Assembly: GCF_000521485.1 (NCBI RefSeq)
Contig: NZ_BAVS01000022.1
Coordinates: forward strand, 1-51,123
DNA length: 51,123 nucleotides
Direction of reading: 5' to 3'
DNA from: Gracilibacillus boraciitolerans JCM 21714
GTDB taxonomy: Bacteria > Bacillota > Bacilli > Bacillales > Amphibacillaceae
Each line of letters opens with the position of its first letter. The stretch's first letter is position 1. Below, piece after piece: positions 18,646-29,228 of this stretch. The notes under the pieces are model-generated. The model worked only from the letters and a program-made list of their open reading frames with translations. It was not told where the DNA came from and did not search any database. A program made the position numbers and the translations under genes.

Positions 18646-19422
18646 ATGAAGACGATTATAGTAGGAGTATGTGGAACTATTGAAGATGCCCAGATCATAA
18701 AAGAAGCAGGATATAATTTTTTAGAATGTACGGTTACTTCATTAATGCCTGAAGATGATCAACAATTCGATGCTATTTGGGAAAAGTACAAAAAATGCCC
18801 ACTACCGATCGAAACATGTAATATACTCCTTCCAGGTGATTTGCCGGTAACAGGGCCAAATGTAGAGACAGCTCGTATACGTTCATATATAGACACAGCA
18901 ATGCATAGGGTGAAGATGATAGGAGCAGATACTGTAGTATTTGGAAGTGGTAAAGCACGAAGTTTTCCGGAAGGTTTTTCTAAAATAGAAGCAGAAGCTC
19001 AAATTATCGTATTTTTAACAATGGTAGCGCAAGTTATTGAACCTTTGCATATTACCCTAGTAATCGAACCCCTGAATAAAAAGGAAAGTAATATTATCAA
19101 TAGTGTACCAGAAGCTATTGAATTAGCGAAGAAGATTTCCCATCCTTCTATACAAGTATTAGCTGATCTATATCATATGGAGGAAGAGAAGGAACCGCTT
19201 TCTCATTTAATAACAGCAAAAGATTGTTTAAAGCATGTGCACGTAGCAGATAGCGGTCGCATGGCACCAGGGAGAGGAACATATCCCTATCGTGAGTTTA
19301 AACAATATTTAGCCGAAGCTGGATATAATAACAGAATTTCAATTGAGTGTGAATGGAATCATGTTGAACAAGAATTAAAAGATGCAAAGGCCTTTTTGGA
19401 TACAGTTTTTCACGATCACTAA
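18646..19422 (+). CDS. Sugar phosphate isomerase/epimerase, second paralogous fold
   Basis: 258 residues, also a xylose-isomerase-like TIM barrel: TLVIEPLNKKESN, IQVLADLYHMEEE, HVHVADSGRMAPG and ISIECEW carry the expected Glu, Asp/His, His and Glu ligands. It is only distantly similar to its neighbour, so the two probably catalyse successive or different epimerisations. The ATG at 18646 directly follows TAAGGGGGGG (G7 at 18639-18645), a spacing too short for normal initiation; an inflated G run would account for part of this. Same operon as the gene upstream. Confidence 0.83.
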   Translation: MKTIIVGVCGTIEDAQIIKEAGYNFLECTVTSLMPEDDQQFDAIWEKYKKCPLPIETCNILLPGDLPVTGPNVETARIRSYIDTAMHRVKMIGADTVVFGSGKARSFPEGFSKIEAEAQIIVFLTMVAQVIEPLHITLVIEPLNKKESNIINSVPEAIELAKKISHPSIQVLADLYHMEEEKEPLSHLITAKDCLKHVHVADSGRMAPGRGTYPYREFKQYLAEAGYNNRISIECEWNHVEQELKDAKAFLDTVFHDH

Positions 19423-19450
19423 CGATTTGAAAAACAAGGGGGGGGAATGG

Positions 19451-20362
19451 ATGGTGAAATTAGTGAATGAATCATTAGAAAAATTCAATATAGTTTATCG
19501 AAATATTGATTTGGTTACCAACAAAGAAGATTTCTTTGTGCATTCTCATGATTATTATGAAATTTATTTCTACCATAAAGGAGATTGTAAATATATTATC
19601 AATGAGGACATGATTGATTTACAGTCCCATGACATTATTATTATGAATGGTTCCAGTCTGCATGGTCCCGCGCCTGAAATAAATACTTGTTATGAAAGAA
19701 GTGTGATTGAGTTTTCGGCAGATTGGATTCGTCCAATTCTGGATAAATTAAATGTCCCTGAACTATTAACACCTTTCGATAAACTATCAAATTATCTATT
19801 GCGAAAAGTAGATAAACAAGTACATGAAAATATCTTGCAATTAGTAAACAGGCTGCAGCTCAAGCAAATTCAACAGATAGATTTAAAGAAATCGGAAGTG
19901 CAAAAAAGACTGTTAGATGCTGAAATTACGACATTGTTAATTGAATTATTATTTATCATATATGATTTAAGTAAAGGGAAATTAAATAATATTATGTTGT
20001 CTAATAATAAAAAAACGTTACACGTGAATCATGTTATTTCATGGATTGACCAACATTTTCAAGAAGAAGTCACGTTAGATGATGTAGCTAATTCGCTTCA
20101 TATTAGTAAATATTATATGGCTCGAATTTTCAAGGATGTTACGGGATTTACGGTCATGCAGTATTTGATGCAACGTCGATTAGTCCGTGCTAAATATCTA
20201 TTAGAAATGCAGTCAACGAAATCCATATTGGAAATAGCTTTAGATTCTGGATTCGAAAGCTCTTCCCATTTTAGTAGAAAGTTTAGAGAGTTTTATCGCA
20301 TTTCTCCTTCAGCTTATCGAAATGAAATGAGAGAAAGATCTATTCCACACGTTGTTCATTAA
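19451..20362 (+). CDS. AraC-family transcription regulator with cupin sensor domain
   Basis: 303 residues: N-terminal cupin-like ligand-binding domain (about 15-100, HSHDYYEIYFYHKGDC and DIIIMNGSSLHGPAPE) and C-terminal double HTH (about 200-295, TLDDVANSLHISKYYMARIF and ALDSGFESSSHFSRKFREFY). This is the usual layout of sugar-responsive AraC activators, and its place inside the operon suggests it controls these genes. Start ATG at 19451 has a G8 ribosome-binding run 5 nt upstream; a closer ATG at 19447 is out of frame and stops after seven codons. The HTH keeps the typical SSHFSRKF motif with no insertion. Confidence 0.88.
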   Translation: MVKLVNESLEKFNIVYRNIDLVTNKEDFFVHSHDYYEIYFYHKGDCKYIINEDMIDLQSHDIIIMNGSSLHGPAPEINTCYERSVIEFSADWIRPILDKLNVPELLTPFDKLSNYLLRKVDKQVHENILQLVNRLQLKQIQQIDLKKSEVQKRLLDAEITTLLIELLFIIYDLSKGKLNNIMLSNNKKTLHVNHVISWIDQHFQEEVTLDDVANSLHISKYYMARIFKDVTGFTVMQYLMQRRLVRAKYLLEMQSTKSILEIALDSGFESSSHFSRKFREFYRISPSAYRNEMRERSIPHVVH

Positions 20363-20522
20363 AGTGAGCAATTTCATACAACAACTATAGTTAGAAGTGC
20401 AAGAAATATCAAGAATTAAGGAATTAACCATGATAAGCTTGGTTTAAAAGTAAATGATAAACACTAAACAGTTCATTCTATAAACTGTAATATAAGCAAT
20501 TTTAGAAGAGGGAGGGAAAGTT

Positions 20523-21463
20523 TTGGCTAAAGACAAAGCAGAAATGAAAGCGGATTCAATTTTAATACCTAATCAAGGTGTAATGACAATCGATAAGAAG
20601 AAAAAGAAAGCAGCACTTACGTGGTATGTATTTTTATTACCAAGTTTTATAGGGATATTATTATTTATGGTGTATCCAATCGTAGAGTCTTTTCGATTAA
20701 GCTTTTATCAATCAAATGGGACGATTGAAAATTTTATTGGATTTAGTAACTTCCAGCTTGTTTTAACATCTAAAACTTTTTGGAATTCAGTGTGGAATAC
20801 CTTTTTTATCGCTTTTTTCCAAATTGCTTTAACAATCCCATTAGGATTTATATTTGCCTCTATGATTAACTCCGTTAGACGGGGGGGCAAAACTTTTTTA
20901 AAGTTATTTACTTCTTGCCGAATGTCACATCCATAGTAGCAGCGGCAATGATTTTTCAATTTGTACTTCACCCTGAAATGGGGGTTGTGAACTATGCGTT
21001 AGAAGCACTAGGATTACCAACTTCCACATGGTTTTCAGATCCATCGACATCCAAATGGGGTGTGACACTTTTGGCAATGTGGCACTGGATAGGGTTTGTT
21101 ATTATCATTTGTTTAGCAAACTTACAGGCTATATCTCCAGAAATGTATGAAGCAGCAAGAATCGATGGAGCAAGTAAAGTTCAACAATGGTTGTTTATCA
21201 CTATTCCGAATATGTCCGGTACATTTGCATTTTTATTAATTACTGGCTGGATAGGCGGCTTGCAGAGATTTAATGAAATTTACGTCCTAGGCGGGCCAAA
21301 TGGTAGTCCGGCACGTTCGATACAAACCATGGGTGCGTTTATATATGAACGTGGGTTTACAGGATTTGAATTTGGTATCGCATCAGCAGCAACCTATATC
21401 ATGTTTATTATCATTTTGATTTTTACCTTTATAAATTTGAAAGTATCAAAAATGAATATCTAA
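20523..21463 (+). CDS. Carbohydrate ABC transporter permease, MalF/LplB type (frameshifted)
   Basis: About 314 residues with 6 TM segments and the EAA loop EAARIDGASKVQQWLFITIP that docks on the ATPase. The TTG start at 20523 follows GAGGGAGGGAAAG. The frame is lost at about 20897-20902: one more T in the T6 run gives GKTFFKVIYFLPNVTS, as in relatives. G7 at 20881-20887 adds a Gly (RRGGKTF). With the next permease and the lipoprotein it forms a CUT1-type importer. No ATPase gene is present here, which is usual in Bacilli that share an MsmX-type ATPase. Confidence 0.9.
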
Positions 21464-21480
21464 TAGAAAAGGGTGAAAAA

Positions 21481-22344
21481 ATGAATCAAAATTCAATCGA
21501 TAAAATGACGGAAATTATTAAATTCGTTCTATTGCTGGTTTTCGGAATATTGCTTATGATGCCTTTTATTTGGATGGTAAGCGTAGGGTTTGATCGGACA
21601 GCCAATATAACGATGCCGTTCCCGCCGCGATTAATACCAGAAGAAGTTGCGTCATTCAACTATGGAATTGTCTTTGAGAATGGCCGATTAATACAGTCCT
21701 ATATTAATTCAGGAATTGTCACGGTGTTCTCTGTTTCTTTACAAGTAGGAGCTTCATTATTAGCAGGGTATGCATTTTCTAAGGGTGATTTTAAATTTAA
21801 AAGATTGTTATTTATTTTAGTTTTATGTACGTTGATGATCCCTATGGAACCAAGGTTAATCCCACTATATACGTTATTTAACTCTTTTAATCTATTAAAT
21901 ACATTTTGGCCTTTAATTTTACCCACTGTTATAAATGGTTTACTTATATTTTTGTGTAAACAATTCTTTGATCAATTACCAACTACATTGCGAGAGGCAG
22001 CTCAAATAGATGGGGCGAGTGAATTTCGAATTTTCTTTAAAGTGTATTTGCCACTGGCGGGTCCGATCGCTGCAACAATGGTTATCCTTTCGTTTATCTG
22101 GAGTTGGAATGATTTTATGTGGCCATTAGTAGTTTTAAACAACCAGGAACTTCATACGGTGCCACTGTATCTTGCTAGCTTCTCTTTAGAAAATGGTACA
22201 AGTCTAGGTGGATTAACGATGGCATTAGCCACTGTTAGTATATTACCAATTGTAGTATTGTATCTTTTCTTACAAAGGTACATTATACAAAGTATCGCTT
22301 TAAGCGGGGGGGTAAAGGGGGGGAATAAGTGGGTTATCAGGTAA
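21481..22344 (+). CDS. Carbohydrate ABC transporter permease, MalG type
   Basis: 287 residues, 6 TM segments, EAA loop EAAQIDGASEFRIFFKVYLP. Partner of the permease 18 nt upstream. The C-terminus reads ALSGGVKGGNKWVIR, where this family normally ends SGVKG; two G7 runs (22306-22312 and 22317-22323) explain both surplus glycines and perhaps the extra tail through a displaced stop. ATG at 21481 with AAAAGGGTG upstream. Confidence 0.92.
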   Translation: MNQNSIDKMTEIIKFVLLLVFGILLMMPFIWMVSVGFDRTANITMPFPPRLIPEEVASFNYGIVFENGRLIQSYINSGIVTVFSVSLQVGASLLAGYAFSKGDFKFKRLLFILVLCTLMIPMEPRLIPLYTLFNSFNLLNTFWPLILPTVINGLLIFLCKQFFDQLPTTLREAAQIDGASEFRIFFKVYLPLAGPIAATMVILSFIWSWNDFMWPLVVLNNQELHTVPLYLASFSLENGTSLGGLTMALATVSILPIVVLYLFLQRYIIQSIALSGGVKGGNKWVIR

Positions 22345-22386
22345 AGTAAGAAAAATTTCAACCAAATACTAGGGGGGGGTAAAAAA

Positions 22387-23802
22387 TTGAAAAAGTTTAA
22401 AATGTCCTTATTGTTAATGGTAGTCTTATTATTACTTATCTTTATCACAGCATGCAGTTCAAATGATGATGCAGGTGGAGACACAGAATCTGATTCAACA
22501 GAAACAAATTCTGAAGGTGAATCAGATAGTGAAGGTGCTTCAGAAGGTGGAGAAAATTGGGAAGGACAAACGATTAATGTTCAATTAATTGGAGATTTTA
22601 ATATGGAAGATACAACAGATCCTATTACTGGTGAAAAAACAAAAGGTTTACAAGAGTTAAAGGTTAAATTTGAATCAGAACATCCTGGTGCGACTGTAGA
22701 GTTTATTATAATGCCTTGGGAGGGTTATACTGAAAAAACACAGGCTATGATAACTTCCGGTGAAGCAGATGTCTACCAAATGCCTGGTATTGCAGATTTT
22801 GCTGCACAAGGAGTTCTTGAACCTATACAGCCATGGATTGATAAAGATGATGAATTCTCAACAGATATTTTTATTGAAAATCAAATGGAAGGTTGGATGG
22901 CATTAGGACCTGACAGTACGGAACTAGACGTTTATGGATTGCCGTTTTTAGGAGATGCCCGTTTTATCGCCTATGATAAACAATTATTTGATGAATGGGG
23001 TGTAGAATATTTATCAGATTATCCGACAAGGGAAGAAGTTGCTGAAAAGGCAAAACAAATGACTGGAAAAAATCCAGAAACTGGCGAGCAGAATTATGGT
23101 ATCTGGTTCCGAGGAGATTGGTCTTCAGCATTCACTTTAATTAACCTTGCAGAAGGTCAAAATGGCCAATGGGGAACTGGGTTTGCATGGGATGAAATTG
23201 AATTTCAATTCGATAGTCCTGAAATGCAAAGTGGCCTTGAATGGTTACTGGAAATGCAGGAATTCGCTCCAGAAGGACTTGTTAGTAACCAGGGACAAGA
23301 GAAATGGCTAACAAAAGATAATAATATAGGAATCATGTTAAATCAAGGACCAGGAGATACGATCATGCCTGCATATGCTCAAGGATTAGGAGATCGAATC
23401 GGCATTGCACAAGAATTTAAAAATGATGAAGGTGTAGGCGGTATGTTTGCTGGTTCTCCAATTACAATGGCAAAAGATAGTGAACATAAAGAACTTGCAT
23501 GGGAATGGATGAAATTTGCAACAGGCGAAGATATGCAAAAGTATATATTTGAAGAAGCGACTGGTGTTCCGGCAGTTAAAGCTGTAGAAACCTGGGAGAG
23601 TTATGCGGAAGTGGAAAATCTTATGAAACCAACAGTGGAAGCAATGGGTACGCCATGGACTCCACGTTATCCATGGGCATCATCTCAACCTCGTTTCATC
23701 TTAACATCAGAAGTGGAGGCAGCATTAACTGGTGAAAGATCTCCTCAAGAGGCTGTTGAGAAAGCACAAAAAGAAAGTGTGGAATGGTTAGAAAATAGAT
23801 AA
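22387..23802 (+). CDS. Carbohydrate ABC transporter substrate-binding lipoprotein
   Basis: 471 residues: signal peptide with lipobox ITAC (Cys about 24), an acidic Ser/Gly/Glu linker (25-57), then a type 1 extracellular solute-binding domain (FESEHPGATVEF, GEADVYQMPGIADF, PITMAKDSEHKELAWEWMKF). Lipid-anchored to the outer membrane face, it delivers an oligosaccharide to the two permeases upstream. The TTG start at 22387 has a G8 run 7 nt upstream. The reading frame is intact and free of long G/C runs. Confidence 0.93.
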   Translation: MKKFKMSLLLMVVLLLLIFITACSSNDDAGGDTESDSTETNSEGESDSEGASEGGENWEGQTINVQLIGDFNMEDTTDPITGEKTKGLQELKVKFESEHPGATVEFIIMPWEGYTEKTQAMITSGEADVYQMPGIADFAAQGVLEPIQPWIDKDDEFSTDIFIENQMEGWMALGPDSTELDVYGLPFLGDARFIAYDKQLFDEWGVEYLSDYPTREEVAEKAKQMTGKNPETGEQNYGIWFRGDWSSAFTLINLAEGQNGQWGTGFAWDEIEFQFDSPEMQSGLEWLLEMQEFAPEGLVSNQGQEKWLTKDNNIGIMLNQGPGDTIMPAYAQGLGDRIGIAQEFKNDEGVGGMFAGSPITMAKDSEHKELAWEWMKFATGEDMQKYIFEEATGVPAVKAVETWESYAEVENLMKPTVEAMGTPWTPRYPWASSQPRFILTSEVEAALTGERSPQEAVEKAQKESVEWLENR

Positions 23803-23812
23803 ATGATCGGAG

Positions 23813-23840
23813 AAAAGGGAGATATTTATCTCTCTTTTTC
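23813..23840 (+). terminator. Internal terminator/attenuator after the lipoprotein gene
   Basis: AGGGAGAT pairs with ATCTCTCT around ATTT and is followed by T-rich sequence, 11 nt after the lipoprotein stop. It would reduce read-through to YesL and DUF2264. Confidence 0.7.
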
Positions 23841-23870
23841 TCTTTACTTTACAGAAAAGGGATGATGTAT

Positions 23871-24497
23871 ATGCATCAGGAAGGTTATGTATATCGGTTA
23901 ATGGTGTGGATAACGAGATTAGCATACTTAAATATTTTATGGGTGTTATTTAGTAGTTTAGGATTATTGGTATTTGGTATATTTCCAGCCACAACTGCGA
24001 TGTTTGCCATTGAAAGAAGATGGATCAGAGGAAATACGTCATTTTCAATTCTTCCTTATTTTTGGGAAGTTTATAAAAGGGAATTTAAAAAGGCTAATTT
24101 GATAGTTTTACCATTTGTTTTGCTATCTTTATTAATTTATATCAATCTGCAATTTACTTTGATTATGAATGAGATTCTTGGTAACATTCTACTTCTATTT
24201 TTATTTTCCATTTCTTTTCTGCTACTTCTGGTGCTTATTTATTTCTTTCCTGTTTATGTTCATTACGATATAAAATTAATCCAATCAATGCTATTTTCCT
24301 TTATGATTGCCTTATCGTCGCCGCTTCAAACGATACTAATTATAGTAAATGTTTTGGCGTTTTTCATTGTAAGCGTATTTTTACCTGGGATATTTTTCTT
24401 GTTTGCAGGGAGTGTAACAAGTATGATAACCATGTGGTTTGCTTATCGGGCAATCATCGGACTAGAAAATCGTAATGAAAGACTTGTACGGCAATAA
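23871..24497 (+). CDS. DUF624 (YesL-family) membrane protein
   Basis: About 208 residues, 5-6 TM segments, beginning YRLMVWITRLAYLNILW, the characteristic DUF624 start, with GIFPATTAMFAIERRW. These proteins regularly accompany CUT1 sugar transporters in Bacilli (YesL in the rhamnogalacturonan cluster of B. subtilis), but their role is not established. ATG at 23871 is favoured over those at 23862 and 23865, which touch the AAAAGGG ribosome site. Confidence 0.85.
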   Translation: MHQEGYVYRLMVWITRLAYLNILWVLFSSLGLLVFGIFPATTAMFAIERRWIRGNTSFSILPYFWEVYKREFKKANLIVLPFVLLSLLIYINLQFTLIMNEILGNILLLFLFSISFLLLLVLIYFFPVYVHYDIKLIQSMLFSFMIALSSPLQTILIIVNVLAFFIVSVFLPGIFFLFAGSVTSMITMWFAYRAIIGLENRNERLVRQ

Positions 24498-24518
24498 GAC
24501 TTTTTGAGAGGTGAGAAA

Positions 24519-25664
24519 ATGGATAGAAGAAAGTATTGGCTTCACACTATGCTTACCATGGCAAATCCAGTATTAGATGCAGTGTCAGAAGGTAAATTGA
24601 AACAAAATATGCCCATTGAAGAGCATGGAAGTGCAAATCGAAGTAATTATTCTCATTTAGAGGCGTTTGCTAGATTGATCAATGGAATGAGTGCCTGGCT
24701 CGAGCAAGACACTGAAGATCACGAAGAAGCCATAATAAAAGAAACGTATGCTAAGAAAATTCGACAAGGTATTGCTCATGCAGTGGATGTTGCATCTCCA
24801 GATTATATGAATTTTTCTGAAGGAGATCAACCAATCGTTGATACAGCATTTTTCGCTCAAGCGTTATTGAGAGCTCCTAAACAGTTATGTGAGAAATTAG
24901 AACCTGCTGTACGTGATAATGTGATTACCGCGCTAAAAAATACTCGATCTAGAAAACCTCATTTTTCAAACTGGTTGATATTTTCTGCAATAATTGAAGC
25001 TTGTTTATACGAATTAGGTGAGGAAGATTGGGATCCAATGCGTGTGGATTATGCATTAAAACAATTTGATCAATGGTACGTAGGAGACGGGCATTATTCA
25101 GACGGACCAATGTTTCAGGCGGATTATTATAACAGTTATGTGATTCAACCAATGCTTTTAAGTCTTATCGAGGCAGTTGGAGACGTATATCCTGATTGGC
25201 TTGAGAGAAAAGAAGGTTTAATAGAAAGAGCAAAACAATATGCATTATTTCAAGAGAGGTTAATTTCGCCAGAGGGTACTTTTCCACCGATTGGAAGGTC
25301 ACTAGCATATCGTTATGGTGCTTTTCATCATTTGGCAAATCAAGTACTCCGTTCAGAATTACCAGAGTCCTTGTCATATGGCCAAGTTAGGGAAGGTTTA
25401 ACGGCTGTAATCAAGCGTACTTTTCAATCAGATACGATGTTTGATGAAAATGGGTGGTTAACAATTGGTTTTAGAGGACATCAACCAATGATAGGTGAGC
25501 CATATATATCCACAGGTAGTTTATATTTGGCATCTTTTATTTACTTGCCACTAGGTCTTGATATGAGTCATCCTTTTTGGAGTGATCCGGATGAAGATTG
25601 GACTGCTAAAAAGGCTTGGAATGATACAGCTTTTCCAATATATCAGGGAGCAAACTGTTCTTAA
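24519..25664 (+). CDS. DUF2264 family protein
   Basis: 381 residues, no signal peptide: NPVLDAVSEGKLKQNMPIEE, NYSHLEAFARLINGMSAWLE, HFSNWLIFSAIIEACLYELG, YSDGPMFQADYYNSYVIQPM, SPEGTFPPIGRS. This matches the (alpha/alpha)-barrel DUF2264 family often found in polysaccharide utilisation loci; an enzymatic role on unsaturated uronyl or sugar products is plausible but not shown. ATG at 24519 with GAGAGGTGAG upstream. Last gene of the operon. Confidence 0.85.
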   Translation: MDRRKYWLHTMLTMANPVLDAVSEGKLKQNMPIEEHGSANRSNYSHLEAFARLINGMSAWLEQDTEDHEEAIIKETYAKKIRQGIAHAVDVASPDYMNFSEGDQPIVDTAFFAQALLRAPKQLCEKLEPAVRDNVITALKNTRSRKPHFSNWLIFSAIIEACLYELGEEDWDPMRVDYALKQFDQWYVGDGHYSDGPMFQADYYNSYVIQPMLLSLIEAVGDVYPDWLERKEGLIERAKQYALFQERLISPEGTFPPIGRSLAYRYGAFHHLANQVLRSELPESLSYGQVREGLTAVIKRTFQSDTMFDENGWLTIGFRGHQPMIGEPYISTGSLYLASFIYLPLGLDMSHPFWSDPDEDWTAKKAWNDTAFPIYQGANCS

Positions 25665-26026
25665 GCCTCCGTTTCACACTTTAATTATTTCAAAAGGTTA
25701 GGTGGGCCAGAATAGTACAGTATATGTTAGATGAACTCAGGAGATTCCTTAAGAATGAGCTGTTAAAATGGAAGATAAAAAAAGAAGCTTTTTCGATAAT
25801 ACCTTAAATGACCACCTGCTAAAGCAAGTGGTCATTTAAGAAGGAATTTTATACGTCATTTTTTTTTTTGATTATCTTGATTTTTAAAGATATGATATAA
25901 TTGTGTAAAAAGACCTAATTTTATATTAGTAGTGTGATTATATAGATAGCAAGGTGCTTTTTTTAGTGATTGAGAACGAGAGCACATTTATAAATATGTA
26001 GTACTCATATTGTATAGGATGGTGAA
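25665..26026. other. Spacer between the operon and the sensor gene
   Basis: 362 nt containing a strong hairpin (25804-25839) and an AT-rich region with plausible -10 boxes. No gene recognised. Confidence 0.4.
25804..25839. terminator. Terminator hairpin ending the carbohydrate operon
   Basis: TTAAATGACCAC pairs with GTGGTCATTTAA, with further pairing of TGCT/AGCA in the loop. There is no immediate T tract on either strand. Confidence 0.6.
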
Positions 26027-26029
26027 ATG

Positions 26030-29000
26030 ATGGATACAAACAAACAGATTGGTCTTATCACGCCTTTTTAGATGGCGATTATTATGGAAGAATTTTTGTG
26101 AATCTACAACAGCAAGTAAGACGTAAACAATCCCGTTTATTTACTATTCAAGCACGCGCCAGTGCGAAAGATCCTATATCTTTTCATTATCCAGTAGGCA
26201 TAGATGTCATAGATGGTTGGTTATTAATGACTAATCCACTGTCTGTATTGCCACTGGATAAGATATTACTAGACAAAATGGAGAAAACCGGAAAGCCGAT
26301 TGTCTCTGTTGGCTATCAGGAAAATTCTATAACTTCCCATGGGGGGGTTATTATTGATAATATTTCATCAGCTAAGGATGCAGTACTTCATTTGATTGAG
26401 GAACATGGACATCAGCGAATTGCTTTTGTTGGCAGCATTCATGAACACTTAGATATGAAAGATCGTTTTCAAGGTTATTTGGGAGCGCTATCTCAGTCGA
26501 ATATCGCGTATGAGGAAGCATTATTTTATCGATCTAATGATGCGCTAAAACAAAGTGGGTATGATGTTGCACAGCAAATTATAGCAAAAGGCATCGACTT
26601 TACGGCAATCTTTGCAGCAACGGATTTAAATGCAATGGGATTGATCGAGGGTCTTAAAGAAGCAGGTTATCGAATTCCAGAAGATATAGCAGTGGTAGGG
26701 TTTGATGATTTACCTTCTTCCAAAAAATTCGATCCTCCTTTATCTACTGTTAAACAGTCATTTGAAAATCTAGCTAAGACAAGCTTTGATGTACTTTATC
26801 GGAAAATGAACGGGGAAAGAATATCATCCAATCAAACCAATATAAAAACAGATCTTATTTGTCGTACCTCTTGTGGTTGTGCTACTCAAGAGCAAGCTGA
26901 ATCAAAAGGAAATGGACAAGAACTGTTACTTGGGAAAAATGCTAGCTTAGAGAATCTAATCAAGCGATATGATAATTTTGTTGAAAAGTGGGCAACGTCA
27001 GCCAGAGAGGAAAAATTCCAGTTAATTAATATGTTCGGAGAGAAAAGTAAATGGGGTTGTTTAGCCTTATGGGATAAAAATGATAAAGAAAGAGAAAATG
27101 TTGTGATTGCTCAGTCATTTAGTGATCACGATTGCCAGGCACCTCCAATTGGTTTGCGCGTTCCTGTTGAACAATTTCCACCAATTGATTGGTTACCTCA
27201 AATGGAGAAAGATGAGTTTGTTCGTGTGCAATCTGTTCGTAATGAACGAGGTGATTGGGGTTTTATTGCTATTGTCAGCAATGTCGATGAATTTGTATTA
27301 ATCAGTTCAGCTGATATAACACAGGTTAGCTTTACTATATCAGCATCTGCATTAGAGAGAGATGAATTATTTGAGCAAACGCAATCCATTGCCAAGCAAC
27401 TCGAAATCGTTGCGCGATCTACAAATGATGGAATATGGGATTGGGATACTGAAACCAATCGTATTAATTGGAATGTACGCAGTAAAGATATTTTTACTAC
27501 TATTCAGCATAAGCTTCCAGTAGATGCTCAATCATTTCTTAAACTAATTTATTCAGCAGATGTTACCGATGTGCAAAAACATATTCAAATGCTGAAAGAT
27601 GAGAATATTCCATTAAAATTGGAGTTTAGGCTACATGGGAAAGCAGGAGAAAAACTCTGGGTCTATGTAACAGGGGGGGATGCCATTCGAAATGATAAGG
27701 GAAAGGCAATTCGCATTATTGGTTCCATTACAAATATTAACGATAAGAAAAAAGCGGAAGAAAAAATTAGACATCTAGCTTTTCATGATAGTCTTACTGG
27801 TTTACCTAATCGGCAGATGGCTAGAGAGCGTTGGAATCTATATAAAGAAGAAGCGACTCGCCATAACTGCAAACTGGGAATATTAATGATAGATTTAGAC
27901 CGATTTAAGGTTATCAATGATACACTAGGCCACTTAGCAGGGGGGGATCAATTACTGCAAAAGGTTGCTATTTCCTTAACTCAGTCAGTGAAAGAAGCTA
28001 TGGACACCGAAGTAGACCAAAAGCAAGCGACTATTGCACGTTTAGGTGGTGATGAATTTATCATTCTATTATCTAATATTAGTGAAGTGGAGAAAGTTCG
28101 TCGAGTGGCTGAACAAATCATTAGAAATTTCAAGCAATCATTTTTGGTGCAAAATCAGGAAGTTTTCACATCAACAAGTATAGGGATCAGTATTTATCCA
28201 GATGATGGTAGTGATTTCGATGAATTATCTCGTTGTGCGGATATGGCTATGTATAAAGCAAAAGAAAATGGTAAAAGTCAAATGGAAATGTATAATCCGG
28301 ACGTGGATTCTCAAACAACCAAACGTTTTTTGTTAGAGAACCGCATGCAAAGAGCAATAGATAATCAGGAATTCATCCTGAACTATCAACCAATAGTGGA
28401 TATGAAAACGAATAAAGTTACAGGTGTTGAAGCGTTAATTAGATGGCAGTGTTCTGAAGAAGGAACATTTACTCCCCTTGAGTTTATTCCGATAGCAGAA
28501 GAAACAGGATTAATTATTCCTATTGGGAAGTGGGTCTTGAAAGAAGCATGTCTGCAAAATAAAAAATGGATAGATAAAGGATTTAAACCGGTACCTATAT
28601 CTGTCAATATTTCTCCGAGACAATTGGAACAAGAAGATTTTGTTCAATCTGTTATCGACATTTTAGAAGAGGTAAACTTACCTCCAAGCTATTTATGTCT
28701 TGAAATAACAGAGAGTATGGCTATTAAAAATGTGAGAAACAGTATAAATGTTTTAAGAGAATTAGGTGAAAGTGGAGTGCAAATTGCCATTGATGATTTT
28801 GGTACTGGATACTCATCCCTGGCAATGTTAAAGCATTTACCTATTACCAATATAAAAATAGACAAGTCGTTCGTTAGCGATATGGATGGTGATATGGATA
28901 ATGCAGCCATTATCCGGGCAATTGTTTCAATGGCTAAATCATTGGAATTGACTGTCACTGCGGAAGGTGTAGAAGAAGAGGTGCAAAAAAAGATACTGAA

Positions 29001-29112
29001 AGAAGAGCAATGTACCTTCGCACAAGGGTTCTATTTTAGTCGGCCATTAGTTGCTGAACAAATGGAAGAATATATGGTGCATAATTCTCAGATTAGAAAG
29101 TCGCCAATTTAA
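26030..29112 (+). CDS. LacI-like sugar-binding domain fused to PAS-GGDEF-EAL (frameshifted)
   Basis: About 1027 residues, no HTH, signal peptide or membrane segment. Order: type I periplasmic-binding/LacI sensor fold (1-275; QIGLITPFLDGDYYG, HQRIAFVGSIHEHLD, FAATDLNAMGLIEGLKEAG, IAVVGFDDLPSS), a Cys cluster CRTSCGCA (about 278), a linker region, PAS (about 450-575), GGDEF (about 580-745, RLGGDEF) and EAL (about 755-1015, VEALIRW, ITESMAI, DDFGTGYSSL). It predicts a cytoplasmic small-molecule-sensing c-di-GMP enzyme. GGATGGTG lies 5 nt before ATG 26030. Frame break near 26061: six T instead of five gives TPFLDGDYYG. G7 runs at 26341, 27673 and 27940 add Gly (SHGGVII, VTGGDAI, LAGGDQLL; the paralogue has FGDQLL). 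Confidence 0.9.
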
Positions 29113-29128
29113 AGATGAGAATGGGACG

Positions 29129-29156
29129 CGGGACAGAGATCCTGTTCCTCTTTTAA
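29129..29156. terminator. Terminator of the GGGACAG family
   Basis: GGGACAG pairs with CTGTTCC around a short loop, followed by a TCTTTT stretch, 16 nt past the sensor gene stop. Confidence 0.7.
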
Positions 29157-29228
29157 AGCAATAAATTAGCAAAATTCATAAAATTAATCTATCATTAGTT
29201 ATAACCATACTCTAGGAAGTGCTTATAA

